Shown: positions 26,336 to 35,546 of the stretch, one piece after another
Position numbering within the stretch: the stretch's first letter is position 1
How the letters are laid out: every line of letters begins with the position of its first letter
Assembly: GCA_031553045.1 (NCBI GenBank)
Contig: JAVBLZ010000013.1
Span: forward strand, 1-64,000
Origin: CALXQW01 sp031553045
GTDB taxonomy: Bacteria > Verrucomicrobiota > Verrucomicrobiia > Opitutales > Intestinicryptomonadaceae
DNA length: 64,000 nucleotides
Direction: 5' to 3'
The notes under the pieces: generated by a model
The model's input: only the letters and a program-made list of their open reading frames with translations
Databases searched by the model: none
What the model was told of the DNA's origin: nothing
Translations under genes and position numbers: made by a program

Positions 26336-27421
26336 ATGTTTTCCTCCAAGTGGCATATATTTGCCCTATTTTTCTGCGCCCTGCCATCTTGTTTTGGCGC
26401 TGAGTCTTTGGTTGTTGCTCACTTTACACAAGACTGCCCCGCAGATACGGATACATTTATAAATGTGCCCGTGCACAGGCCTTCCGTATTCAAAGGCGTT
26501 GTTGAAAGCGTTGAGGCAAATGCGGAATCTGTAACATTAAGCTTGTCTGGAGAACCCAATTTTACGGCAGACCAATTTGTATATGGCGTAAACGGCAACA
26601 AAGACAAATTCTATATTAAATTTGTCTGCGGAAATTTGGAGGGCGCATATTTTGATATTGAATCAAACGGCGCATTCAGCCTTGAGATAGAAATAGGCGT
26701 ATCAGAAGCGCAATCAATAAAACAAGGGGATGAATTTATCATAGTGCCGCATTGGACACTCAATACGCTATTCCCCAATGGGAAGGGTTTATACGCATCA
26801 ACTTTGGCATTTGCCGCAGGCGCTTCAAAGCTGATGTTTTTTGATTCCAACACTCAGGGCGCAAATTTCAGCGTAAATAAAGTTTATTACTATTTTAAAA
26901 ACGCCTCCACCGAGGGTTGGCGGCAATCGGGCAATTCCGGCGCAGGCAGCATGGCTGATGTCATAGTGCCGCCCAATGAATTCTTTATATTCCGCAATGA
27001 CGGCGCCGACAAAAACTCTAAAATTTCTTTCTCGGGCGTTGTAGATATGTGTGCGCAGACACTAATTTTAAAGAATCTTTCTCTCACAGAATATCAAGAC
27101 AACATTATTGCGTTTCCGTCTTGTACACCCTTAAAGCTTTCCCAACTTGGCGCAGAATGCGTTAAGGATGATTTTTTCAGACCCTCAAGGATGTCCCTAA
27201 ATTCTGCGGGCGGCGACACCATCTTGGCGTATTCCACTTCTTTGGGCAAAAATAAAAGCGCCGACATCCTCTATTATTACAACAACGGGCACTGGTACAG
27301 GTCGGGTAAGGTTCTTGCGGATAATGATGTCATACCCTCAAACATAGCCATAGTACGCAGGATACCTCGCACCCAGATAACGGCGCAAAGGTCTGCATTT
27401 TCCCCCGATTACGCCGAATAA
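26336..27421 (+). CDS. Secreted beta-rich protein (possibly TIGR02597-like)
   Basis: 361 residues with a signal peptide ending SCFGA. From memory it resembles a family of exported proteins found in Verrucomicrobiota (TIGR02597): an N-terminal FINVPVHRPSVFKGVV block, IKQGDEFIIVPHWTLNTLFP in the middle, and a C-terminal DILYYYNNGHWYRSG block. No enzyme motif is visible. It is followed 50 bp later by a PEP-CTERM protein gene, and the two may act together in the envelope. Confidence 0.75.
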   Translation: MFSSKWHIFALFFCALPSCFGAESLVVAHFTQDCPADTDTFINVPVHRPSVFKGVVESVEANAESVTLSLSGEPNFTADQFVYGVNGNKDKFYIKFVCGNLEGAYFDIESNGAFSLEIEIGVSEAQSIKQGDEFIIVPHWTLNTLFPNGKGLYASTLAFAAGASKLMFFDSNTQGANFSVNKVYYYFKNASTEGWRQSGNSGAGSMADVIVPPNEFFIFRNDGADKNSKISFSGVVDMCAQTLILKNLSLTEYQDNIIAFPSCTPLKLSQLGAECVKDDFFRPSRMSLNSAGGDTILAYSTSLGKNKSADILYYYNNGHWYRSGKVLADNDVIPSNIAIVRRIPRTQITAQRSAFSPDYAE

Positions 27422-27471
27422 AATTTCCAAACTAATTGACAAATTCTTAAATTTACAAATACTAAACAATT

Positions 27472-28134
27472 ATGAAGAAAATTATATCGCTTATCTCATT
27501 CACGTTTGCGGCTAGTTTTGCGCAACTTTTCGCCTTGTCTATAGACTATGTGGCAGGCGGTCTTTACGATAAAAACGGCAATGAGCTGACCTCCGGCAAG
27601 GTTGCCTTTATCTTAGACCTAAGTGGCGGCAATTTTGAAAACTTTTCTCTGGAAGCAGGGGATATTATTTCCATTGCAAATGGTGAAAATACATTCAGAG
27701 ATTTCCAAACCGTAATGTACACAGACATCCAGTTTGACACTGACACAAATTCATACATAGGTACGGATTTTAAAATTTACACTCTGGATGCTGCCATCAC
27801 AAATAAAAATTTAGGTCTGCTGATTATGACTTCAGGCGGCGCTTCATATACGGCAAATATCGGCGATGAATACGGTTTTTATACCCCGCAAATCGGTGTG
27901 GACAATTACGGTTTGTCAGATGCCGATGCCCGTTCTAATGCAGATGTCTGGAACACGGGCGCAAACAACGCAGCAACATATTTTGTGCAGGCGTTGACGG
28001 ATACAATAGGTTTTAACATCCCCAAAGAAGCGCTCGGAACAAGCCGTACGGTGATTCCCGAACCTTCAACGTATGCGGCGATATTTGGCGCTTTGGCGCT
28101 TTGCATAGCTTTTATAAAGCGCAGAAAACTTTAA
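27472..28134 (+). CDS. PEP-CTERM sorting-domain protein
   Basis: 220 residues. Signal peptide MKKIISLISFTFAASFA, beta-rich mature part, and a classical PEP-CTERM tail: VIPEPSTYAA, hydrophobic IFGALALCIAFI, basic KRRKL. The tail predicts processing and envelope anchoring by an exosortase. Its stop TAA overlaps the next ATG by one base (TAATG), so translation of the next gene is probably coupled. Confidence 0.92.
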   Translation: MKKIISLISFTFAASFAQLFALSIDYVAGGLYDKNGNELTSGKVAFILDLSGGNFENFSLEAGDIISIANGENTFRDFQTVMYTDIQFDTDTNSYIGTDFKIYTLDAAITNKNLGLLIMTSGGASYTANIGDEYGFYTPQIGVDNYGLSDADARSNADVWNTGANNAATYFVQALTDTIGFNIPKEALGTSRTVIPEPSTYAAIFGALALCIAFIKRRKL

Positions 28135-28592
28135 TGAATTTTGTAAGAATAATTTTTTTCTCAATATTGGCGGGTTTGATTTTCAACCCGCTAATTTTTT
28201 CTGAGCCCCTTCTGGAACACACGGAAAAATTGCGCTTAACCTCAGTTGCATTTATAGACAACTCTTGGTATTTTGGCGTTTGGGACGGCTCTAAAAATAA
28301 ACTATTTTTTGTAAAGCTTGCAGCCCCAAGACCCAAGGGTGGAGTTAGCGTAGATGTCTATAATTCTGAAACGAATACCGCCCTAGTCTCCACAGATTCA
28401 GGCAGATTTATAGTTGTAATGAAAACGCCGGATTCCAATTCGTCTGAAATTCCTCAAAAAATTGTAGATGCCAATAAACCCGCAGAACAAGTGCTTGCAG
28501 ACCTGAATGCCGCCCTGCAAGAATTGTCTGAATCAAAAAAAACCTACACGCAAAAAGAAGTTTTACAGTTAATTAAAACAAATAAAAAGTAA
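28134..28592 (+). CDS. Small exported protein coupled to the PEP-CTERM gene
   Basis: 152 residues from the ATG at 28134, with N-terminal hydrophobic signal MNFVRIIFFSILAGLIF. The mature part has a small beta domain (SVAFIDNSWYFGVWD, LFFVKLAAPRPKGG) and a charged helical C-terminus. Family not recognised. The one-base overlap with the PEP-CTERM gene suggests equal production of both products. Confidence 0.8.
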   Translation: MNFVRIIFFSILAGLIFNPLIFSEPLLEHTEKLRLTSVAFIDNSWYFGVWDGSKNKLFFVKLAAPRPKGGVSVDVYNSETNTALVSTDSGRFIVVMKTPDSNSSEIPQKIVDANKPAEQVLADLNAALQELSESKKTYTQKEVLQLIKTNKK

Positions 28593-28648
28593 ACGCCAAA
28601 AAGCTTTTGCCTTTACAAAAAATCTGAATATTATTACATACAAATTTT

Positions 28649-28999
28649 ATGGAAGACACAAATTATGAAAATGGTGCAGGTGCGCACCAAAACGCAAATC
28701 CCCACCCGCCGTTTTACGGGTCTATGCCCATAGTGCAAAACCATCTGGCAATGTCTATTATCATAACTTTGTTTTGCTGTATGCCGCTTGGCATCATAGC
28801 TTTGGTCTATGCAACTCAAGTCAATCTGCTTTTGGCGATGGGCAATGTGAATTTGGCTATGGAAACTTCCAAAAAAGCAAAATTTTGGTGTTTTTTGGCT
28901 CTGGGCATAGGGGTTACATTTGCGCTGCTTTATGTTTTACTTTATGCGGTTATTTTCGCCTTTCACTTTGCAAAAACCGGCGCTGATATAGGGCTCTAA
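28649..28999 (+). CDS. CD225/dispanin-family membrane protein
   Basis: 116 residues. Pro/Asn-rich N-terminus, then the CD225 pattern: NHLAMSIIITLFCCMPLGIIALVYA (intramembrane helix with CC and PLG), QVNLLLAMGNVNLA and ETSKKAKFW, then a second transmembrane helix. In bacteria this fold is common next to DUF2752 proteins; its role is unknown. First gene of a three-gene + strand set. Confidence 0.88.
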   Translation: MEDTNYENGAGAHQNANPHPPFYGSMPIVQNHLAMSIIITLFCCMPLGIIALVYATQVNLLLAMGNVNLAMETSKKAKFWCFLALGIGVTFALLYVLLYAVIFAFHFAKTGADIGL

Positions 29000-29057
29000 G
29001 AGGCAGGGTTGAAGCTTAAATATTCAAAGCTGCGCAATTTTCATTTCCCAAAAAAAC

Positions 29058-29345
29058 ATGCCCGATAAGGATGAATCAAAAAAGTTTGATGACGGCAATA
29101 GGTTTTGCCTGATAAGTTTTTTTGTGCTTGGCAATTATCTGGCGCTGATAGGGCTGGTATATTCAAACAAGGCGTTTCAAGCCTATATGCAGGGCGACAT
29201 TTTGTACGCAAAAAAATGCGTTTCTAAGGCAAGAGCTTGGGCGATATGGGGGCTGATACCATCAACCATACTTAATGCTTATTTGATTTATCTTACCTAT
29301 TTAATTATCTCATACATCTTGGGAAGTTTTTTGAGGGGCATATAA
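29058..29345 (+). CDS. Degenerate CD225-like membrane protein
   Basis: 95 residues. NRFCLISFFVLGNYLALIGLVYSNKAFQAYMQGDILYAKKCVSKARAWAIWG follows the spacing of the neighbouring CD225 protein (helix, VYS.KA, G+, A...S.KA..W) but lacks the CC and PLG residues. It is probably a diverged duplicate. A second hydrophobic helix ends the protein. It is 3 bp from the DUF2752 gene. Confidence 0.75.
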   Translation: MPDKDESKKFDDGNRFCLISFFVLGNYLALIGLVYSNKAFQAYMQGDILYAKKCVSKARAWAIWGLIPSTILNAYLIYLTYLIISYILGSFLRGI

Positions 29346-29348
29346 GAA

Positions 29349-29720
29349 ATGAGCGTGAATTGGAAATTTTGGGCGTCAATATTTGCGGCAATTTTTGGGG
29401 CTTTGTTTTGCATATTGCTTTATAATGTATCGCCGTCCGAAGGCGGAGTTTTTCCGCCCTGTCCGACAAATTACATCTCCAATTTTTATTGTCCTGGCTG
29501 CGGCACTTTGAGGGCTTTACACGCCCTTTTGCATGGCGACCCTGTTGAGGCTGTATCCCAAAATTTTTTGACAGTGCTCTTTCTTGCAATATTGCCCGCC
29601 ATATATTTTTTTCCGAAAATATTTTCAAGCGTTTGGGCGCCTGCTTGCATTTTATTTGCGCTGATAATATTTACGATACTGCGCAACTTGCCATACTTTG
29701 CTTTCCTTGCGCCGCATTAA
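29349..29720 (+). CDS. DUF2752 membrane protein
   Basis: 123 residues with three or four hydrophobic segments. The family motif FYCPGCGTLRALHALLHGDPVEA is intact, including CPGCG and the H-GDP turn. DUF2752 proteins often sit beside CD225 proteins. Function unknown; the Cys pair may bind metal or lipid (inference). Ends 9 bp from the convergent carbonic anhydrase gene. Confidence 0.9.
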   Translation: MSVNWKFWASIFAAIFGALFCILLYNVSPSEGGVFPPCPTNYISNFYCPGCGTLRALHALLHGDPVEAVSQNFLTVLFLAILPAIYFFPKIFSSVWAPACILFALIIFTILRNLPYFAFLAPH

Positions 29721-29728
29721 GGCAAATG

Positions 29729-30430
29729 TTATTGTATTTCCACAACCCTGCCCGTATTCAAATCATAGAATGCGGAAACTATTTTGATTTCGCCCTTGTT
29801 TAGCATCTCTTTTAGTATTGGGCTTGTAGCAAGTATTTTGCCGACAGTGCGCTTTACATTGCACTTGCTTACCTTATTTGTAAATTCAAAATTTTTGTAA
29901 GTGCAATCTCCTTTAAAATCTTTTTTAGCCTCGTCAACAGATGGTTGAATTTTTGCCAAAAGCCCCGTTATGTTGCCAAGTTCCACGCCCTTAATTGCAT
30001 AGTTCACAGCGCCGCAATCATTGTGCCCCATAACCACAATCAGCTTTGCGCCAGACACTTTGCAGGCGTATTCCAAACTTGCAACAATATCAGCATTTGA
30101 AATATTGCCCGCAACCCTTGCCACAAAAATATCGCCTATATCTTGCTGAAACACATCTTCAACGGGCACGCGTGAATCCAAACATGAAAGCACCACGGCA
30201 AACGGATATTGCCCGTAAGATGCCGCCTTAATACATTCGGGCGTATTGTTGATTTTAAGCTTTCCCGCAGCAAAATTTTCATTGCCCGTTTGCATCATGC
30301 GCCACGCCTCATCAGGAGTGATTTTTGCCTGAGCCTCCTTAGAAGTTGGCAATCCTGAATCAACACCCTCGCCGCTTTGGCAGGATGTTAAGATTAGAAT
30401 CAAAGGCAAAATCAAGAAGTATTTTTTCAT
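29729..30430 (-). CDS. Beta-carbonic anhydrase, predicted lipoprotein
   Basis: 233 residues. Interconverts CO2 and bicarbonate. Zinc ligands C83 (SCLDSR, with D85/R87), H136 and C139 (GHNDCGA) are intact. The ATG at 30430 gives a type II signal peptide MKKYFLILPLILILTSC with lipobox LTSC (C17), so the enzyme is likely an exported, lipid-anchored form. A longer frame to 30547 runs into the ABC exporter gene and is unlikely. It follows that exporter by 16 bp in the same operon. Confidence 0.93.
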   Translation of the reverse strand: MKKYFLILPLILILTSCQSGEGVDSGLPTSKEAQAKITPDEAWRMMQTGNENFAAGKLKINNTPECIKAASYGQYPFAVVLSCLDSRVPVEDVFQQDIGDIFVARVAGNISNADIVASLEYACKVSGAKLIVVMGHNDCGAVNYAIKGVELGNITGLLAKIQPSVDEAKKDFKGDCTYKNFEFTNKVSKCNVKRTVGKILATSPILKEMLNKGEIKIVSAFYDLNTGRVVEIQ

Positions 30431-30446
30431 AGCTTTAACAAAACAA

Positions 30447-32195
30447 TCAGGAAATTTTTGAAGCCTGCCTATCATAGAGATGCTTGTAATGAGAGCATCT
30501 GCCATAGAGTTCGTCATGCGTACCGTAATCGGCAATTTGCCCTTCATGAAAGACGATTATCTTTTGCACATTCCTAATCGTGCTGAACCTGTGGGCTATA
30601 ATCAGCATGGTTCTGTCTTTCATGAGTTCGTCTATCGCTTTTTGAATAAAGGCTTCGCTGTTGACGTCCAAGGCGGAAGTTGCCTCGTCTAAAACTATGA
30701 AAGGCGGATTTTTCAAGAAAACTCTGGCAAGGGCTATGCGTTGTTTTTGCCCGCCCGAAAGCCTGTCCCCTCTTTCGCCGACCATAGTGTCGTAACCGTT
30801 TTCAAGGGTTTTGATAAAGTCGTCGGCATAGGCGGCTTTGGCTGCGGCAAAAACTTCCTCTTTGCTTGCGCCGTCTTTGGCAAGCGCAATATTGTTGAAA
30901 ACCGTATCATTGAAAAGCACTGGATACTGCGGTACGCTTCCCAAAAATTCCACAAAATTTTTGTGCGTTACGTCTTTAAGATTTACGCCGTCCATTGTTA
31001 TCACGCCTGAAATCGGGTCATAAAGCCTCATGGCGAGTTTTGCAAATGTAGATTTGCCTGCGCCGCTTTCGCCGACCAAAGCGCAACTTGTGCCAGCCGG
31101 AATTATTATTGAGGCGTTCTTCAACACGGTCTTATCATTGTATGAAAAGCTGACGTCTCCAAATTTAAGAGTTCCCTTAACATTTTTTAAAACCACTGGG
31201 TTTGCCGGGTCCGGCACGGTTGATTCGTATTCTAAAATTGCAATCAACCTGTCCATTAGCGGAAGGGTTTTAATAAAGTCTGTAACCATTCTTATAACCC
31301 TTTTAATTGGGTCTATTGTAAAGTAGAGGGCAACGCCTATTGCCGCAAAAGTCGGGAAATCTATGTGGGAATAATACGCATATACGAAAGTTATCGCCAC
31401 CATCAGGGCGGATAAGAACTCCATAAACGGCTGCTGCATCAACTCATATTTTGAAATTTTCAGGCTCAATGATGTGAAATATTTGTTGAGCCCGCCAAAC
31501 TTGACAGTCTGCTTTTCCTGCAAACCAAAAACCCGTACTTCATGCACGGCATCGAGGTTTTCGCCGAATGTCTGTGCAATTTTACTGAGCCCGCCTTGGG
31601 CTTCACGGGCGGCGGTTTTTAAATTTTTCCTGATGAGTTGCACAGGCAATATACAGAAAGGCACGGCGGCAAAGAAGATGAGCAAGACCGCAACCTCGCC
31701 CTTAGTAACGCACATAAAAACCAAGAACCCGAGCGCACCCACAACCTGCAAAGGCTGTCTAAAAATCTCCGACGAAAATGAAAGCAATATTGATTGCACC
31801 GCAGAAGTGTCGTTGGTAAGGCGTGTGAGCAAATCGCCTGTGGTATATTTGTCGAAAAACGCCATGGGATAGCTTTGGGTTTTCTGAAACAAATCCACCT
31901 TAAGCCTGCGCAAAACTTCCAAAGAACAATACGCCATTAGAAAACCACTCACATAACCAGACACCGCCCTGATGGCAAATAGCGCTGGGAGCAATGCCGC
32001 AATGCCGACCACCTGCCACATTGTGTACTCAGAATCCGTACCCTGCTGCATGAATATTTCTCTTAAAACCTTATCAAAGATAAGCGGCATGCCAAAGCCT
32101 GACGAAATGCCAAATATAAGCCCCGCAAAAATTGCCAGCACCAAGTACCAGATTGTCGGTTTAAGATATACAAAAAATTTAAGAAGTTTTTTCAT
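30447..32195 (-). CDS. MsbA-like ABC exporter (lipid/multidrug type)
   Basis: 582 residues, a half-transporter with a six-helix membrane domain (~10-315) and an ATPase domain (~340-575). Walker A GESGAGKST (375-383), signature LSGGQ (479-483), Walker B FIVLDEATSALD (499-510) and the H-loop IAHRF are all present. It would work as a homodimer in the inner membrane; MsbA-like lipid A export is the most common role, but drug export cannot be excluded. Operon with the lipoprotein carbonic anhydrase. Confidence 0.92.
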   Translation of the reverse strand: MKKLLKFFVYLKPTIWYLVLAIFAGLIFGISSGFGMPLIFDKVLREIFMQQGTDSEYTMWQVVGIAALLPALFAIRAVSGYVSGFLMAYCSLEVLRRLKVDLFQKTQSYPMAFFDKYTTGDLLTRLTNDTSAVQSILLSFSSEIFRQPLQVVGALGFLVFMCVTKGEVAVLLIFFAAVPFCILPVQLIRKNLKTAAREAQGGLSKIAQTFGENLDAVHEVRVFGLQEKQTVKFGGLNKYFTSLSLKISKYELMQQPFMEFLSALMVAITFVYAYYSHIDFPTFAAIGVALYFTIDPIKRVIRMVTDFIKTLPLMDRLIAILEYESTVPDPANPVVLKNVKGTLKFGDVSFSYNDKTVLKNASIIIPAGTSCALVGESGAGKSTFAKLAMRLYDPISGVITMDGVNLKDVTHKNFVEFLGSVPQYPVLFNDTVFNNIALAKDGASKEEVFAAAKAAYADDFIKTLENGYDTMVGERGDRLSGGQKQRIALARVFLKNPPFIVLDEATSALDVNSEAFIQKAIDELMKDRTMLIIAHRFSTIRNVQKIIVFHEGQIADYGTHDELYGRCSHYKHLYDRQASKIS

Positions 32196-32305
32196 TTATT
32201 TAAATGCTCAGGGGGCTGAAAAATAGCGAGTAGTTTTAGCAATTCCATCAAATCCTGCAAGACGTTTTTCATACCACATTCCGCCAATATGGCACACTTC
32301 ACACA

Positions 32306-33493
32306 CTAATTTCTCCAACCAAATGGGATTTCTACGCTTATAATAAATCTGGTATCCTCGGCAGTTGACGAGCGCAAATATGCGTAAAATGCGTTTGCCG
32401 AGTCATAATCGTAAGAGTAACGCAACGATATGCTGAATACGTCCGTAGGCGCATAGACCAAACCTACAGACAGATAAAAAGAATTTTCATATTCATCACG
32501 TTCAAACCATTTCATATCCATAGCGTCAAAGGCGAAGACCGCCTTTTGTTCCAAACGCAGATTTTTTGTGATGCGCCAAGTTAAATTCTGCCTGACATAA
32601 CCCATGAAATAACCGTCATACAGATGTATTTTTTCTGCCAAAATAGGTATCCATATGCCTATATCCACATAGCGGTAACCAGGGCCTGCGGCTATGTCAA
32701 AATCTACACCGTAGTCTTCAAGAAAGTTAAAATCATAACCTATGCCTACCATGTTGTCCGTCATCATGTCTATATATTTTATATAGTCCGTCTTGTAATC
32801 CATTGTTGTTGTGGCAAACCAGCCTGAATCTGCGCCCAAGAAATAATACGCATACTCTCCGCCGGCGCCGAATTTATCCATACTCACATTCCTATTGCCT
32901 GTGGCAGGATAGGTGTCTTTTGAATAACTATAAAAGCCGTAAACGAAAACTTCATGCACATCATACCAAGTTTTTTGCAGACCAACACCCATGTCTAGAG
33001 CGCTCTTATTGCTGTTTGTTACTATGTTCGCATAAGAGAGTCTAAACTTCATAAGCAAACCCTCGGGCATATATTCCTGCACAAATTCTTTGTAAGAAGT
33101 CATCCACTCTTGCTCAAAATTCGGGAATAATGCGTCCATAGTTGTGGTCGTAGCCGTTTTTGAAAGCGTATGCGAGGGCAAAAGATTTCTTGAAGTTGAA
33201 GTTGTAGTAACACTCTTATAAGCCGGCGTTTTTGCGGGTGAGGGCTTTGGTTTATCTTCAGCCTTGGGTTCAGGCGCAGATGCCACTTTTACCGTAGGTT
33301 GTACAGGCGATTCAGACTCCAGATTTGATAAATCCAACTCTAAAGTGCCGTATGAAAGCTTTATTGTAACAGAAGTTTGAGTACGTCCTATTTCTTCGCC
33401 GACAAATGATTCCCCCGTTTTGAGCTTCCACAGGTTTTGTGCAGAAAGCTCAAAGCAGAAAAGTATCGCCGACAATAAAAGTAATATCCTCAT
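32306..33493 (-). CDS. DUF481-like outer membrane beta-barrel protein
   Basis: 395 residues. After a signal peptide (MRILLLLSAILFCFELSA) there is a small domain, LWKLKTGESFVGEEIGRTQTSVTIKLSYGTLELDL, and a Pro/Lys/Thr-rich linker (~75-125). A C-terminal barrel of alternating aromatic strands ends VEIPFGWRN. The layout fits the YdiY/DUF481 group. Solitary gene; function unknown. Confidence 0.78.
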   Translation of the reverse strand: MRILLLLSAILFCFELSAQNLWKLKTGESFVGEEIGRTQTSVTIKLSYGTLELDLSNLESESPVQPTVKVASAPEPKAEDKPKPSPAKTPAYKSVTTTSTSRNLLPSHTLSKTATTTTMDALFPNFEQEWMTSYKEFVQEYMPEGLLMKFRLSYANIVTNSNKSALDMGVGLQKTWYDVHEVFVYGFYSYSKDTYPATGNRNVSMDKFGAGGEYAYYFLGADSGWFATTTMDYKTDYIKYIDMMTDNMVGIGYDFNFLEDYGVDFDIAAGPGYRYVDIGIWIPILAEKIHLYDGYFMGYVRQNLTWRITKNLRLEQKAVFAFDAMDMKWFERDEYENSFYLSVGLVYAPTDVFSISLRYSYDYDSANAFYAYLRSSTAEDTRFIISVEIPFGWRN

Positions 33494-33762
33494 ATTCTAA
33501 AACTTTAAAAAGCGGGTATTTTGCAAATAATCTGGCTTAAAGCAAGCAAACTAGTATATCTTTTTGCCCTTATAAATTTGAGGTTAATCTGCTATAAAAG
33601 CTTCAAACGGCTCTATTTTACGCTTACTCAAATGCACCTCAATTTTTGATTAAAATTTAAAAAAATACTTTACAAGGGCTTACAAATCTCCAAGATTTTG
33701 ACTTATGTTTTTAGAACTTGTTCTAGAATCAGAATTATAACGATTAACCATAGATAAAACCT

Positions 33763-34017
33763 ATGTCAGATATAGAAAAAAGAGTAAAAGAAATAATTGT
33801 CAATCAGCTCAATGTGAATGAAGAGCAAATCACCCCCGAGGCCAGCTTTAATGATGACCTCGGCGCAGATTCGCTTGATACTGTTGAGCTAATTATGGCA
33901 TTTGAAGATGAATTTAAAGATGAGATTTCCGGCGAAATTCCGGAATCTGAAGCTGAAAAGCTTACAACTGTCGGCAAAGTGATAGACTACATCAAGTCTC
34001 GCTCAAATAATGCCTAA
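33763..34017 (+). CDS. acpP: Acyl carrier protein
   Basis: 84 residues, acidic four-helix protein that carries growing fatty acids. Phosphopantetheine attachment at S37 in GADSLDTVEL. Followed by a terminator and then fabF, the usual fab order. The 269-bp gap upstream (33494-33762) has no gene; it contains TTGACT at 33698-33703 with a TAGAAT 20 bp later, a weak promoter candidate. Confidence 0.98.
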   Translation: MSDIEKRVKEIIVNQLNVNEEQITPEASFNDDLGADSLDTVELIMAFEDEFKDEISGEIPESEAEKLTTVGKVIDYIKSRSNNA

Positions 34018-34042
34018 GTTGTTGAATTAAACAATCTTACAC

Positions 34043-34087
34043 AACCCGATTGAATGTTTATTTTTATTACATTCGTCGGGTTTTTTT
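34043..34087 (+). terminator. Terminator between acpP and fabF
   Basis: Interrupted stem AACCCGA-TGAATG / CATTC-TCGGGTT followed by a T-run. It starts 26 bp after the acpP stop, so acpP can be made in excess over fabF. Confidence 0.85.
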
Positions 34088-34143
34088 GTTAAAACTCTGC
34101 CTACTTTTTGGCGGATAAACGCAAGCAATTTACTAAAATTAAT

Positions 34144-35391
34144 ATGATAAAGAAACGTATTGTAATTACCGGAATGGGCGTAATTTCCCCTTTTGGCGAC
34201 GGCAAAGAAATTTTTTGGGAAAGCCTTATTGCCGGTAAAAACGGCGTCAGCAAGATATCTCTTTTTGACGCTTCAGAACTCAACTGTCAGGTTGCTGCAG
34301 AGTGCAAAAACTTTGAGGCGTCAAAATATATGGACCCTAAGGAAGCAAAGCGCAGCGATAGATACACGCATTTTGCAATAGCGGCTGCAAAACTTGCAGT
34401 CCAAGATGCAAATTTGGATATGTCTCAAGAAGATGCCGAGAGGGTCGGCGTTTTGATAGGTTCGGGCGTGGGCGGCATGGACACTATTGAAAATCAGTCC
34501 AGAGCCTTCATCGAAAGGGGCGCACGCCGAGTATCCCCATTCATGATTCCAAACCTCATTGCCAACATGGCAAGCGGCGTAATAGCCATAGAGCTTGGCG
34601 CAAAGGGTGTGAATTTCAGCGTGGTTAGCGCCTGTGCTTCCGGTACACACTCTATCGGCGAAGCTTTCTTGCATTTGCAGGCGGGTCGTGAAGATGTGAT
34701 TTTGGCTGGCGGTGCGGAGGCGGCAATCACCCCGCTTTCTTTTGCGGGCTTTTGCGCAATGAAGGCGATGGCTACAAACTTTAACGACCAGCCCGACAGG
34801 GCTTCTCGCCCCTTCGACGCAGACAGATGCGGCTTTGTAATGGGCGAAGGCGCAGGCGTCTTGGTTATGGAGACTTTGGAACACGCCCAGAAGAGAGGCG
34901 CAAACATACTTTGTGAAATCATAGGCTACGGCGCAACTTGCGACGCCTACCATATCACAAGCCCCGATATTGAAGGCAGGGGTTTAAGTTCTTGTCTGCG
35001 TAAAGTTCTCAAAGAAGGCGGCGTTGAACCCAAAGACGTGCAATATATAAATGCGCACGGCACATCCACGCCTTACAACGACAAGTTTGAAACACTTGCG
35101 ATACGTAAGGTTTGGGGTGAAGATGCAAGCAAAGTTATGGTGAGCTCTACAAAGAGCATGACGGGACATTTGCTCGGCGCTGCCGGCGCTATTGAAGCGG
35201 CGGTCTGCGTAAAAGCAATACAAACCGGCATAGTTCCGCCCACAATCAATTATGAGCACCCAGACCCTGAGTGTGATTTGGACTACGTTCCAAACACTGC
35301 AAGAAAGGCTGATGTAAATATTGCTTTGAGCACAAATTTAGGCTTTGGCGGCCATAACGGCGCATTGCTTTTCAAAAAGTTTGAAGCCTAA
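34144..35391 (+). CDS. fabF: Beta-ketoacyl-ACP synthase II
   Basis: 415 residues. Condenses malonyl-ACP with acyl-ACP in fatty acid elongation. Cys-His-His triad: C164 in SACASGTHS, H305 in NAHGTSTP, H342 in MTGHLLGAAGA. The ATG at 34144 (MIKKRIVITGMG) gives the normal family N-terminus; the upstream in-frame start at 34108 does not. Confidence 0.98.
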   Translation: MIKKRIVITGMGVISPFGDGKEIFWESLIAGKNGVSKISLFDASELNCQVAAECKNFEASKYMDPKEAKRSDRYTHFAIAAAKLAVQDANLDMSQEDAERVGVLIGSGVGGMDTIENQSRAFIERGARRVSPFMIPNLIANMASGVIAIELGAKGVNFSVVSACASGTHSIGEAFLHLQAGREDVILAGGAEAAITPLSFAGFCAMKAMATNFNDQPDRASRPFDADRCGFVMGEGAGVLVMETLEHAQKRGANILCEIIGYGATCDAYHITSPDIEGRGLSSCLRKVLKEGGVEPKDVQYINAHGTSTPYNDKFETLAIRKVWGEDASKVMVSSTKSMTGHLLGAAGAIEAAVCVKAIQTGIVPPTINYEHPDPECDLDYVPNTARKADVNIALSTNLGFGGHNGALLFKKFEA

Positions 35392-35420
35392 AATCTTGCT
35401 TTAGAGAATGCTTTTTTAAG

Positions 35421-35451
35421 ATTGGGAGTGCAAATGCACTCTCAATTTTTT
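35421..35451 (+). terminator. Terminator of fabF
   Basis: 11-bp stem ATTGGGAGTGC/GCACTCTCAAT (one wobble, 4-nt loop) followed by a T-run, 30 bp beyond the fabF stop. Confidence 0.9.
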
Positions 35452-35546
35452 TGTCATAAAAGCAGGTAAAAAATCCAAAGCGTTTTCGTTTTAATCTCTC
35501 TTAGATTAACCACGCAAAAGGCTTTTTTATACTTCTGATTTTACGT

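Noticed and set aside
29729..30547. Longer carbonic anhydrase starting at 30547
   Set aside because: The extra 39 residues lie inside the ABC exporter gene and would bury the lipoprotein signal.
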